This document shows, in pieces, positions 1-13,700 of a stretch of DNA of 27,390 nt. A program made the position numbers and the translations under genes. Under the pieces are notes generated by a model. It did not search any database, was not told where the DNA came from, and worked only from the letters and a program-made list of their open reading frames with translations. Numbering within the stretch: the stretch's first letter is position 1; every line of letters starts with the position of its first letter. This stretch comes from Utricularia gibba (taxonomy: Eukaryota > Streptophyta > Magnoliopsida > Lamiales > Lentibulariaceae), in contig NEEC01000421.1 of assembly GCA_002189035.1 (NCBI GenBank), positions 1 through 27,390 on the forward strand, read 5' to 3'.

Positions 1-310
1 CTCGGACGAAACAAGTTCTCAACACGAAAGAAGACCGGCTCGGAACGAGCTTCGAAACGGTATGCTATGTGCAACATGACTCATCACCGTTTGCAAGATA
101 TCCACTCGATACCGAAGAGTGCACGAGGCCACCATGAGGTTGTGGCTAGGGACACACCATGGCATCTTAAATGATCATCTCGAAATCCGAAATTTCACAT
201 CGTCCATGAAATACATATGTTGCATGTCAAAAATCACATTCGCATCGAGTCAGGTGTCCCGAGTCACATTTCGCGAACGTGGTGGCCACTTCGTTGCACA
301 TCTGAAGGCT
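1..310 (+). repeat. Partial monomer at left edge (M0)
   Basis: The window opens inside a repeat, just after the junction hotspot, at CTCGGACGAAACAAG, which has one extra A compared with the other copies. This copy carries rare alleles: GCTATG instead of GATATG (shared only with copies near 745 and 2770), CCGAAATTT near 187 (shared with copies near 7654 and 23268), and TATGTTGC near 217 lacking the CT of TATGTCTTGC. The array evidently continues beyond the left edge. Confidence 0.95.
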
Positions 311-3300
311 AATATAAGGCAATCTTTCGAGCATTTGTGCCCCTCGGACGAACAAGTTCTCAACACGAAAGAAGACCGGCTCGGAACGAGCTTCGAAACG
401 GTATGATATGTGCAACATGACTCATCACCGTTCGCAAGATATCCACTCGATACCGAAGAGTGCACGAGGCCACCATGAGGTTGTGGCTAGGACACACCCA
501 TGGCATCTTAAATGATCATCTCGAAATCAAATTTCACATCGTCCCATGAAATACATACGTCTTGCATGTCAAAAATCACATTCGCATCGAGTCGGGTCCC
601 GAGTCACATTTCGCGAACGTGGTGGCCACTTCGTTGCACATCTGAAGGCTAATATAAGGCAATCTTTCGAGCATTTGTGCCTCTCGGACGAACAAGTTCT
701 CAACACGAAAGAAGACCGGCTCGGAACGAGCTTCGAAACGGGTATGCTATGTGCAACATGACTCATCACCATTTGCAAGATATCCACTCGATACCGAAGA
801 GTGCACGAGGCCACCATGAGGTTGTGGCTAGGGACACACATGGCATCTTAAATGATCATCTCGAAATCCAAATTTCACATCGTCCATGAAATACATATGT
901 CTTGCATGTCAAAAATCACATTCGCATCGAGTCAGGTGTCCGAGTCACATTTTCGAACGTGGTGGCCACTTCGTTGCACATCTGAAGGCTAATATAAGGC
1001 AATCTTTCGAGCATTTGTGCTCCTCGGACGAACAAGTTCTCAACACGAAAGAAGACGGCTCGGAACGAGCTTCGAAACGGTATGATATGTGCAACATGAC
1101 TCATCACCGTTGCAAGATATCCACTCGATACCGAAGAGTGCACGGCCACCATGAGGTGTGGCTAGGGACACACCCTTAAATGATCATCTCGAAATCAAAT
1201 TTCACATCGTCCCATGAAATACATACTCTTGCATGTCAAAAATCACATTCGCATCGAGTCAGGTGTCCCGAGTCACATTTTCGCGAATGTGGTGGCCACT
1301 TCGTTGCACATCTGAAGGCTAATATAAGGCAATCTTTCGAGCATTTGTGCAGCCTCGGACGAACAAGTTCTCAACACGAAAGAAGACCGGCTCGGAACGA
1401 GCTTCGAAACGGTATGATATGTGCAACATGACTCATCACCGTTGCAAGATATCCACTCGATACCGAAGAGTGCACGAGGCCACCATGAGGTGTGGCTAGG
1501 GACACACCCTTAAATGATCATCTCGAAATCCAAATTTCACATCGTCCCATGAAATACATACGTCTTGCATGTCAAAAATCACATTCGCATCGAGTCAGGT
1601 GTCCGAGTCACATTTCGCGAACGTGGTGGCCACTTCGTTGCACATCTGAAGGCTAATATAAGGCAATCTTTCGAGCATTTGTGCCTCCTCGGACGAACAA
1701 GTTCTCAACACGAAAGAAGACCGGCTCGGAACGAGCTTCGAAACGGTATGATATGTGCAACATGACTCATCACCGTTCGCAAGATATCCACTCGATACCG
1801 AAGAGTGCACGAGGCCACCATGAGGTTGTGGCTAGGGACACACCATGGCATCTTAAATGATCATCTCGAAATCCAAATTTCACATCGTCCCATGAAATAC
1901 ATATGTCTTGCATGCAAAAATCACATTCGCATCGAGTCAGGTGTCCCGAGTCACATTTCGCGACGTGGTGGCCACTTCGTTGCACATCTGAAGGCTAATA
2001 TAAGGCAATCTTTCGAGCATTTGTGCAGCCTCGGACGAACAAGTTCTCAACACGAAAGAAGACCGGCTCGGAACGAGCTTCGAAACGGTATGATATGTGC
2101 AACATGACTCATCACCGTTGCAAGATATCCACTCGATACCGAAGAGTGCACGAGGCCACCATGAGGTTGTGGCTAGGGACACACCCTTAAATGATCATCT
2201 CGAAATCCAAAATTTCACATCGTCCCATGAAATACATACGTCTTGCATGTCAAAAATCACATTCGCATCGAGTCAGGTGTCCCGAGTCACATTTTCGCGA
2301 ACGTGGTGGCCACTTCGTTGCACATCTGAAGGCTAATATAAGGCAATCTTTCGAGCATTTGTGCCTCCTCGGACGAACAAGTTCTCAACACGAAAGAAGA
2401 CCGGCTCGGAACGAGCTTCGAAACGGTATGATATGTGCAACATGACTCATCACCGTTCGCAAGATATCCACTCGATACCGAAGAGTGCACGAGGCCACCA
2501 TGGTTGTGGCTAGGGACACACCCATGGCATCTTAAATGATCATCTCGAAATCCAAAATTTCACATCGTCCCATGAAATACATACGTCTTGCATGTCAAAA
2601 ATCACATTCGCATCGAGTCGGTGTCCCGAGTCACATTTCGCGAACGTGGTGGCCACTTCGTTGCACATCTGAAGGCTAATATAAGGCAATCTTTCGAGCA
2701 TTTGTGCCTCCTCGGACGAACAAGTTCTCAACACGAAAGAAGACCGGCTCGGAACGAGCGAAACGGTATGCTATGTGCAACATGACTCATCACCGTTTGC
2801 AAGATATCCACTCGATACCGAAGAGTGCACGAGGCCACCATGAGGTGTGGCTAACACACCCATGGCATCTTAAATGATCATCTCGAAATCCAAATTTCAC
2901 ATCGTCCATGAAATACATATGTCTTGCATGTCAAAAATCACATTCGCATCGAGTCAGGTGTCCCGAGTCACATTTTCGCGAACGTGGTGGCCACTTCGTT
3001 GCACATCTGAAGGCTAATATAAGGCAATCTTTCGAGCATTTGTGCAGCCTCGGACGAACAAGTTCTCAACACGAAAGAAGACCGGCTCGGAACGAGCTTC
3101 GAAACGGTATGATATGTGCAACATGACTCATCACCGTTGCAAGATATCCACTCGATACCGAAGAGTGCACGAGGCCACCATGAGGTGTGGCTAGGGACAC
3201 ACCCTTAAATGATCATCTCGAAATCCAAATTTCACATCGTCCCATGAAATACATATGTCTTGCATGTCAAAAATCACATTCGCATCGAGTCAGGTGTCCC

Positions 3301-6300
3301 GAGTCACATTTTCGCGAATGTGGTGGCCACTTCGTTGCACATCTGAAGGCTAATATAAGGCAATCTTTCGAGCATTTGTGCTCCTCGGACGAACAAGTTC
3401 TCAACACGAAAGAAGACCGGCTCGGAACGAGCTTCGAAACGGTATGATATGTGCAACATGACTCATCACCGTTCGCAAGATATCCACTCGATACCGAAGA
3501 GTGCACGAGGCCACCATGAGGTTGTGGCTAGGGACACTTAAATGATCATCTCGAAATCCAAAATTTCACATCGTCCCATGAAATACATACGTCTTGCATG
3601 TCAAAAATCACATTCGCATCGAGTCAGGTGTCCCGAGTCACATTTTCGAACGTGGTGGCCACTTCGTTGCACATCTGAAGGCTAATATAAGGCAATCTTT
3701 CGAGCATTTGTGCCTCGGACGAACAAGTTCTCAACACGAAAGAAGACCGGCTCGGAACGAGCTTCGAAACGGGTATGATATGTGCAACATGACTCATCAC
3801 CGTTCGCAAGATATCCACTCGATACCGAAGAGTGCACGAGGCCACCATGAGGTTGTGGCTAGGGACACACCCATGGCATCTTAAATGATCATCTCGAAAT
3901 CCAAAATTTCACATCGTCCCATGAAATACATACGTCTTGCATGTCAAAAATCACATTCGCATCGAGTCAGGTGTCCCGAGTCACATTTTCGCGAATGTGG
4001 TGGCCACTTCGTTGCACATCTGAAGGCTAATATAAGGCAATCTTTCGAGCATTTGTGCAGTCGGACGAACAAGTTCTCAACACGAAAGAAGACCGGCTCG
4101 GAACGAGCTTCGAAACGGTATGATATGTGCAACATGACTCATCACCGTTGCAAGATATCCACTCGATACCGAAGAGTGCACGAGGCCACCATGAGGTTGT
4201 GGCTAGGGACACACCCATGGCATCTTAAATGATCATCTCGAAATCCAAATTTCACATCGTCCCATGAAATACATATGTCTTGCATGTCAAAAATCACATT
4301 CGCATCGAGTCAGGTGTCCCGAGTCACATTTTCGCGAACGTGGTGGCCACTTCGTTGCACATCTGAAGGCTAATATAAGGCAATCTTTCGAGCATTTGTG
4401 CCTCGGACGAACAAGTTCTCAACACGAAAGAAGACCGGCTCGGAACGAGCTTCGAAACGGTATGATATGTGCAACATGACTCATCACCGTTCGCAAGATA
4501 TCCACTCGATACCGAAGAGTGCACGAGGCCACCATGAGGTGTGGCTAGGACACACCCATGGCATCTTAAATGATCATCTCGAAATCCAAATTTCACATCG
4601 TCCCATGAAATACATATGTCTTGCATGTCAAAAATCACATTCGCATCGAGTCAGGTGTCCCGAGTCACATTTTCGCGAACGTGGTGGCCACTTCGTTGCA
4701 CATCTGAAGGCTAATATAAGGCAATCTTTCGAGCATTTGTGCCTCCTCGGACGAACAAGTTCTCAACACGAAAGAAGACCGGCTCGGAACGAGCTTCGAA
4801 ACGGTATGATATGTGCAACATGACTCATCACCGTTTGCAAGATATCCACTCGATACCGAAGAGTGCACGAGGCCACCATGAGGTTGTGGCTAGGGACACA
4901 ATGGCATCTTAAATGATCATCTCGAAATCCAAATTTCACATCGTCCATGAAATACATATGTCTTGCATGTCAAAAATCACATTCGCATCGAGTCAGGTGT
5001 CCCGAGTCACATTTCGCGAACGTGGTGGCCACTTCGTTGCACATCTGAAGGCTAATATAAGGCAATCTTTCGAGCATTTGTGCAGCCTCGGACGAACAAG
5101 TTCTCAACACGAAAGAAGAGGCTCGGAACGAGCTTCGAAACGGTATGATATGTGCAACATGACTCATCACCGTTCGCAAGATATCCACTCGATACCGAAG
5201 AGTGCACGAGGCCACCATGAGGTTGTGGCTAGGGACACACCATGGCATCTTAAATGATCATCTCGAAATCCAAAATTTCACATCGTCCCATGAAATACAT
5301 ACGTCTTGCATGTCAAAAATCACATTCGCATCGAGTCGGTGTCCCGAGTCACATTTTCGCGAATGTGGTGGCCACTTCGTTGCACATCTGAAGGCTAATA
5401 TAAGGCAATCTTTCGAGCATTTGTGCCTCCTCGGACGAACAAGTTCTCAACACGAAAGAAGACCGGCTCGGAACGAGCTTCGAAACGGTATGATATGTGC
5501 AACATGACTCATCACCATTTGCAAGATATCCACTCGATACCGAAGAGTGCACGAGGCCACCATGAGGTTGTGGCTAGACACACCATGGCATCTTAAATGA
5601 TCATCTCGAAATCCAAAATTTCACATCGTCCATGAAATACATATGTCTTGCATGTCAAAAATCACATTCGCATCGAGTCAGGTGTCCCGAGTCACATTTT
5701 CGCGAACGTGGTGGCCACTTCGTTGCACATCTGAAGGCTAATATAAGGCAATCTTTCGAGCATTTGTGCAGCCTCGGACGAACAAGTTCTCAACACGAAA
5801 GAAGACGGCTCGGAACGAGCTTCGAAACGGTATGATATGTGCAACATGACTCATCACCGTTGCAAGATATCCACTCGATACCGAAGAGTGCACGAGGCCA
5901 CCATGAGGTTGTGGCTAGGGACACACCATCTTAAATGATCATCTCGAAATCCAAAATTTCACATCGTCCCATGAAATACATATGTCTTGCATGTCAAAAA
6001 TCACATTCGCATCGAGTCAGGTGTCCCGAGTCACATTTTCGCGAACGTGGTGGCCACTTCGTTGCACATCTGAAGGCTAATATAAGGCAATCTTTCGAGC
6101 ATTTGTGCAGCCTCGGACGAACAAGTTCTCAACACGAAAGAAGACCGGCTCGGAACGAGCTTCGAAACGGTATGATATGTGCAACATGACTCATCACCGT
6201 TCGCAAGATATCCACTCGATACCGAAGAGTGCACGAGCCACCATGAGGTTGGCTAGGGACACATCTTAAATGATCATCTCGAAATCCAAATTTCACATCG

Positions 6301-7780
6301 TCCCATGAAATACATACGTCTTGCATGTCAAAAATCACATTCGCATCGAGTCAGGTGTCCGAGTCACATTTCGCGAACGTGGTGGCCACTTCGTTGCACA
6401 TCTGAAGGCTAATATAAGGCAATCTTTCGAGCATTTGTGCTCCTCGGACGAACAAGTTCTCAACACGAAAGAAGACCGGCTCGGAACGAGCTTCGAAACG
6501 GTATGATATGTGCAACATGACTCATCACCGTTCGCAAGATATCCACTCGATACCGAAGAGTGCACGAGGCCACCATGAGGTTGTGGCTAGGACACACCCA
6601 TGGCATCTTAAATGATCATCTCGAAATCCAAAATTTCACATCGTCCCATGAAATACATACGTCTTGCATGTCAAAAATCACATTCGCATCGAGTCAGGTG
6701 TCCCGAGTCACATTTTCGCGAATGTGGTGGCCACTTCGTTGCACATCTGAAGGCTAATATAAGGCAATCTTTCGAGCATTTGTGCAGCCTCGGACGAACA
6801 AGTTCTCAACACGAAAGAAGACCGGCTCGGAACGAGCTTCGAAACGGTATGATATGTGCAACATGACTCATCACCGTTTGCAAGATATCCACTCGATACC
6901 GAAGAGTGCACGAGGCCACCATGAGGTTGTGGCTAGGGACACACATCTTAAATGATCATCTCGAAATCCAAAATTTCACATCGTCCCATGAAATACATAC
7001 GTCTTGCATGTCAAAAATCACATTCGCATCGAGTCAGGTGTCCCGAGTCACATTTTCGCGAACGTGTGGCCACTTCGTTGCACATCTGAAGGCTAATATA
7101 AGGCAATCTTTCGAGCATTTGTGCCTCCTCGGACGAACAAGTTCTCAACACGAAAGAAGACCGGCTCGGAACGAGCTTCGAAACGGTATGATATGTGCAA
7201 CATGACTCATCACCGTTGCAAGATATCCACTCGATACCGAAGAGTGCACGAGGCCACCATGGTTGTGGCTAGGACACACATGGCATCTTAAATGATCATC
7301 TCGAAATCCAAAATTTCACATCGTCCCATGAAATACATATGTCTTGCATGTCAAAAATCACATTCGCATCGAGTCAGGTGTCCCGAGTCACATTTTCGCG
7401 AACGTGGTGGCCACTTCGTTGCACATCTGAAGGCTAATATAAGGCAATCTTTCGAGCATTTGTGCCTCCTCGGACGAACAAGTTCTCAACACGAAAGAAG
7501 ACCGGCTCGGAACGAGCTTCGAAACGGTATGATATGTGCAACATGACTCATCACCGTTTGCAAGATATCCACTCGATACCGAAGAGTGCACGAGGCCACC
7601 ATGAGGTTGTGGCTAGGGACACACCATGGCATCTTAAATGATCATCTCGAAATCCGAAATTTCACATCGTCCCATGAAATACATATGTCTTGCATGTCAA
7701 AAATCACATTCGCATCGAGTCAGGTGTCCCGAGTCACATTTCGCGAACGTGGTGGCCACTTCGTTGCACATCTGAAGGCT
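1..7780 (+). repeat. Left segment of the array: heterogeneous monomers
   Basis: Copies M0-M22 mix all common alleles and have many private changes: TACTCTTGC at 1223, CACGGCC at 1141, GAGCGAAACGG near 2757, GGCTAACACACC near 2848, GACACTTAA at 3534, GCATGCAAAAATC near 1910, and GCTATG in three copies before 3 kb. GAACG predominates over GAATG. I see no regular higher-order period here. The limits of this segment are a judgement from allele frequencies, not a sharp break. Confidence 0.5.
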
Positions 7781-10700
7781 AATATAAGGCAATCTTTCGA
7801 GCATTTGTGCCTCGGACGAACAAGTTCTCAACACGAAAGAAGACGGCTCGGAACGAGCTTCGAAACGGTATGATATGTGCAACATGACTCATCACCGTTG
7901 CAAGATATCCACTCGATACCGAAGAGTGCACGAGGCCACCATGAGGTGTGGCTAGGGACACACCCTTAAATGATCATCTCGAAATCCAAATTTCACATCG
8001 TCCCATGAAATACATACGTCTTGCATGCAAAAATCACATTCGCATCGAGTCAGTGTCCCGAGTCACATTTTCGCGAATGTGGTGGCCACTTCGTTGCACA
8101 TCTGAAGGCTAATATAAGGCAATCTTTCGAGCATTTGTGCAGCCTCGGACGAACAAGTTCTCAACACGAAAGAAGACCGGCTCGGAACGAGCTTCGAAAC
8201 GGTATGATATGTGCAACATGACTCATCACCGTTCGCAAGATATCCACTCGATACCGAAGAGTGCACGAGGCCACCATGAGGTGTGGCTAGGACACACCCT
8301 TAAATGATCATCTCGAAATCCAAAATTTCACATCGTCCCATGAAATACATACGTCTTGCATGAAAATCACATTCGCATCGAGTCAGGTGTCCCGAGTCAC
8401 ATTTTCGCGAACGTGGTGGCCACTTCGTTGCACATCTGAAGGCTAATATAAGGCAATCTTTCGAGCATTTGTGCAGCCTCGGACGAACAAGTTCTCAACA
8501 CGAAAGAAGACCGGCTCGGAACGAGCTTCGAAACGGTATGATATGTGCAACATGACTCATCACCGTTGCAAGATATCCACTCGATACCGAAGAGTGCACG
8601 AGGCCACCATGAGGTTGTGGCTAGGACACACCCATGGCATCTTAAATGATCATCTCGAAATCAAAATTTCACATCGTCCCATGAAATACATACGTCTTGC
8701 ATGTCAAAAATCACATTCGCATCGAGTCAGGTGTCCCGAGTCACATTTTCGCGAATGTGGTGGCCACTTCGTTGCACATCTGAAGGCTAATATAAGGCAA
8801 TCTTTCGAGCATTTGTGCTCCTCGGACGAACAAGTTCTCAACACGAAAGAAGACCGGCTCGGAACGAGCTTCGAAACGGTATGATATGTGCAACATGACT
8901 CATCACCGTTGCAAGATATCCACTCGATACCGAAGAGTGCACGAGGCCACCATGAGGTTGTGGCTAGGGACACACCCCTTAAATGATCATCTCGAAATCC
9001 AAAATTTCACATCGTCCCATGAAATACATACGTCTTGCATGTCAAAAATCACATTCGCATCGAGTCAGGTGTCCCGAGTCACATTTTCGCGAACGTGGTG
9101 GCCACTTCGTTGCACATCTGAAGGCTAATATAAGGCAATCTTTCGAGCATTTTGCTCCTCGGACGAACAAGTTCTCAACACGAAAGAAGACCGGCTCGGA
9201 ACGAGCTTCGAAACGGTATGATATGTGCAACATGACTCATCACCGTTGCAAGATATCCACTCGATACCGAAGAGTGCACGAGGCCACCATGAGGTGTGGC
9301 TAGGGACACACCCTTAAATGATCATCTCGAAATCCAAAATTTCACATCGTCCCATGAAATACATATGTCTTGCATGTCAAAAATCACATTCGCATCGAGT
9401 CAGGTGTCCCGAGTCACATTTTCGCGAACGTGGTGGCACTTCGTTGCACATCTGAAGGCTAATATAAGGCAATCTTTCGAGCATTTGTGCAGCCTCGGAC
9501 GAACAAGTTCTCAACACGAAAGAAGACGGCTCGGAACGAGCTTCGAAACGGTATGATATGTGCAACATGACTCATCACCGTTGCAAGATATCCACTCGAT
9601 ACCGAAGAGTGCACGAGGCCACCATGAGGTGTGGCTAGGGACACACCCTTAAATGATCATCTCGAAATCCAAAATTTCACATCGTCCCATGAAATACATA
9701 CGTCTTGCATGTCAAAAATCACATTCGCATCGAGTCAGGTGTCCCGAGTCACATTTTCGCGAACGTGGTGGCCACTTCGTTGCACATCTGAAGGCTAATA
9801 TAAGGCAATCTTTCGAGCATTTGTGCAGCCTCGGACGAACAAGTTCTCAACACGAAAGAAGACCGGCTCGGAACGAGCTTCGAAACGGTATGATATGTGC
9901 AACATGACTCATCACCGTTTGCAAGATATCCACTCGATACCGAAGAGTGCACGAGGCCACCATGAGGTTGTGGCTAGGACACACCCATGGCATCTTAAAT
10001 GATCATCTCGAAATCCAAATTTCACATCGTCCCATGAAATACATACGTCTTGCATGTCAAAAATCACATTCGCATCGAGTCAGGTGTCCCGAGTCACATT
10101 TTCGCGAACGTGGTGGCCACTTCGTTGCACATCTGAAGGCTAATATAAGGCAATCTTTCGAGCATTTGTGCCTCCTCGGACGAACAAGTTCTCAACACGA
10201 AAGAAGACCGGCTCGGAACGAGCTTCGAAACGGTATGATATGTGCAACATGACTCATCACCGTTGCAAGATATCCACTCGATACCGAAGAGTGCACGAGG
10301 CCACCATGAGGTTGTGGCTAGGGACACACCATGGCATCTTAAATGATCATCTCGAAATCCAAATTTCACATCGTCCATGAAATACATATGTCTTGCATGT
10401 CAAAAATCACATTCGCATCGAGTCAGGTGTCCCGCATTTCGCGAACGTGGTGGCCACTTCGTTGCACATCTGAAGGCTAATATAAGGCAATCTTTCGAGC
10501 ATTTGTGCAGCCTCGGACGAACAAGTTCTCAACACGAAAGAAGACCGGCTCGGAACGAGCTTCGAAACGGTATGATATGTGCAACATGACTCATCACCGT
10601 TCGCAAGATATCCACTCGATACCGAAGAGTGCACGAGGCCACCATGAGGTTGTGGCTAGGACACATCTTAAATGATCATCTCGAAATCCAAAATTTCACA

Positions 10701-13700
10701 TCGTCCCATGAAATACATACGTCTTGCATGTCAAAAATCACATTCGCATCGAGTCAGGTGTCCCGAGTCACATTTTCGCGAATGTGGTGGCCACTTCGTT
10801 GCACATCTGAAGGCTAATATAAGGCAATCTTTCGAGCATTTGTGCAGCCTCGGACGAACAAGTTCTCAACACGAAAGAAGACCGGCTCGGAACGAGCTTC
10901 GAAACGGTATGATATGTGCAACATGACTCATCACCGTTCGCAAGATATCCACTCGATACCGAAGAGTGCACGAGGCCACCATGAGGTTGTGGCTAGGGAC
11001 ACCCCTTAAATGATCATCTCGAAATCCAAAATTTCACATCGTCCCATGAAATACATACGTCTTGCATGTCAAAAATCACATTCGCATCGAGTCAGGTGTC
11101 CCGAGTCACATTTCGCGAAATGGTGGCCACTTCGTTGCACATCTGAAGGCTAATATAAGGCAATCTTTCGAGCATTTGTGCAGCCTCGGACGAACAAGTT
11201 CTCAACACGAAAGAAGACCGGCTCGGAACGAGCTTCGAAACGGTATGATATGTGCAACATGACTCATCACCGTTCGCAAGATATCCACTCGATACCGAAG
11301 AGTGCACGAGGCCACCATGAGGTTGTGGCTAGGGACACACCATGGCATCTTAAATGATCATCTCGAAATCAAAATTTCACATCGTCCCATGAAATACATA
11401 CGTCTTGCATGTCAAAAATCACATTCGCATCGAGTCAGGTGTCCCGAGTCACATTTTCGCGAATGTGGTGGCCACTTCGTTGCACATCTGAAGGCTAATA
11501 TAAGGCAATCTTTCGAGCATTTGTGCAGCCTCGGACGAACAAGTTCTCAACACGAAAGAAGACGGCTCGGAACGAGCTTCGAAACGGTATGATATGTGCA
11601 ACATGACTCATCACCGTTGCAAGATATCCACTCGATACCGAAGAGTGCACGAGGCCACCATGAGGTTGTGGCTAGGGACACACCCTTAAATGATCATCTC
11701 GAAATCCAAAATTTCACATCGTCCCATGAAATACATACGTCTTGCATGTCAAAAATCACATTCGCATCGAGTCAGGTGTCCCGAGTCACATTTTCGCGAA
11801 CGTGGTGGCCACTTCGTTGCACATCTGAAGGCTAATATAAGGCAATCTTTCGAGCATTTGTGCAGCCTCGGACGAACAAGTTCTCAACACGAAAGAAGAC
11901 CGGCTCGGAACGAGCTTCGAAACGGTATGATATGTGCAACATGACTCATCACCGTTGCAAGATATCCACTCGATACCGAAGAGTGCACGAGGCCACCATG
12001 AGGTTGTGGCTAGGACACACCCTTAAATGATCATCTCGAAATCCAAAATTTCACATCGTCCCATGAAATACATACGTCTTGCATGTCAAAAATCACATTC
12101 GCATCGAGTCAGGTGTCCCGAGTCACATTTTCGCGAACGTGGTGGCCACTTCGTTGCACATCTGAAGGCTAATATAAGGCAATCTTTCGAGCATTTGTGC
12201 TCCTCGGACGAACAAGTTCTCAACACGAAGAAGACCGGCTCGGAACGAGCTTCGAAACGGTATGATATGTGCAACATGACTCATCACCGTTGCAAGATAT
12301 CCACTCGATACCGAAGAGTGCACGAGGCCACCATGAGGTTGTGGCTAGGGACACACCCTTAAATGATCATCTCGAAATCCAAAATTTCACATCGTCCCAT
12401 GAAATACATACGTCTTGCATGTCAAAAATCACATTCGCATCGAGTCAGGTGTCCCGAGTCACATTTTCGCGAACGTGGTGGCCACTTCGTTGCACATCTG
12501 AAGGCTAATATAAGGCAATCTTTCGAGCATTTGTGCAGCCTCGGACGAACAAGTTCTCAACACGAAAGAAGACCGGCTCGGAACGAGCTTCGAAACGGTA
12601 TGATATGTGCAACATGACTCATCACCGTTCGCAAGATATCACCACGATACCGAAGAGTGCACGAGGCCACCATGAGGTTGTGGCTAGGGACACACCTTAA
12701 ATGATCATCTCGAAATCCAAAATTTCACATCGTCCCATGAAATACATACGTCTTGCATGTCAAAAATCACATTCGCATCGAGTCAGGTGTCCCGAGTCAC
12801 ATTTTCGCGAATGTGGTGGCCACTTCGTTGCACATCTGAAGGCTAATATAAGGCAATCTTTCGAGCATTTGTGCTCCTCGGACGAACAAGTTCTCAACAC
12901 GAAAGAAGACCGGCTCGGAACGAGCTTCGAAACGGTATGATATGTGCAACATGACTCATCACCGTTGCAAGATATCCACTCGATACCGAAGAGTGCACGA
13001 GGCCACCATGAGGTTGTGGCTAGGACACACCCATGGCATCTTAAATGATCATCTCGAAATCCAAAATTTCACATCGTCCATGAAATACATATGTCTTGCA
13101 TGTCAAAAATCACATTCATCGAGTCAGGTGTCCCGAGTCACATTTTCGCGAAGTGGTGGCCACTTCGTTGCACATCTGAAGGCTAATATAAGGCAATCTT
13201 TCGAGCATTTGTGCCTCCTCGGACGAACAAGTTCTCAACACGAAAGAAGACCGGCTCGGAACGAGCTTCGAAACGGTATGATATGTGCAACATGACTCAT
13301 CACCGTTGCAAGATATCCACTCGATACCGAAGAGTGCACGAGGCCACCATGAGGTTGTGGCTAGGGACACACCCATGGCATCTTAAATGATCATCTCGAA
13401 ATCCAAAATTTCACATCGTCCCATGAAATACATACGTCTTGCATGTCAAAAATCACATTCGCATCGAGTCAGGTGTCCCGAGTCACATTTCGCGAATGTG
13501 GCCACTTCGTTGCACATCTGAAGGCTAATATAAGGCAATCTTTCGAGCATTTGTGCCTCCTCGGACGAACAAGTTCTCAACACGAAAGAAGACCGGCTCG
13601 GAACGAGCTTCGAAACGGTATGATATGTGCAACATGACTCATCACCGTTGCAAGATATCCACTCGATACCGAAGTGCACGAGCCCATGGTTGTGGCTAGG

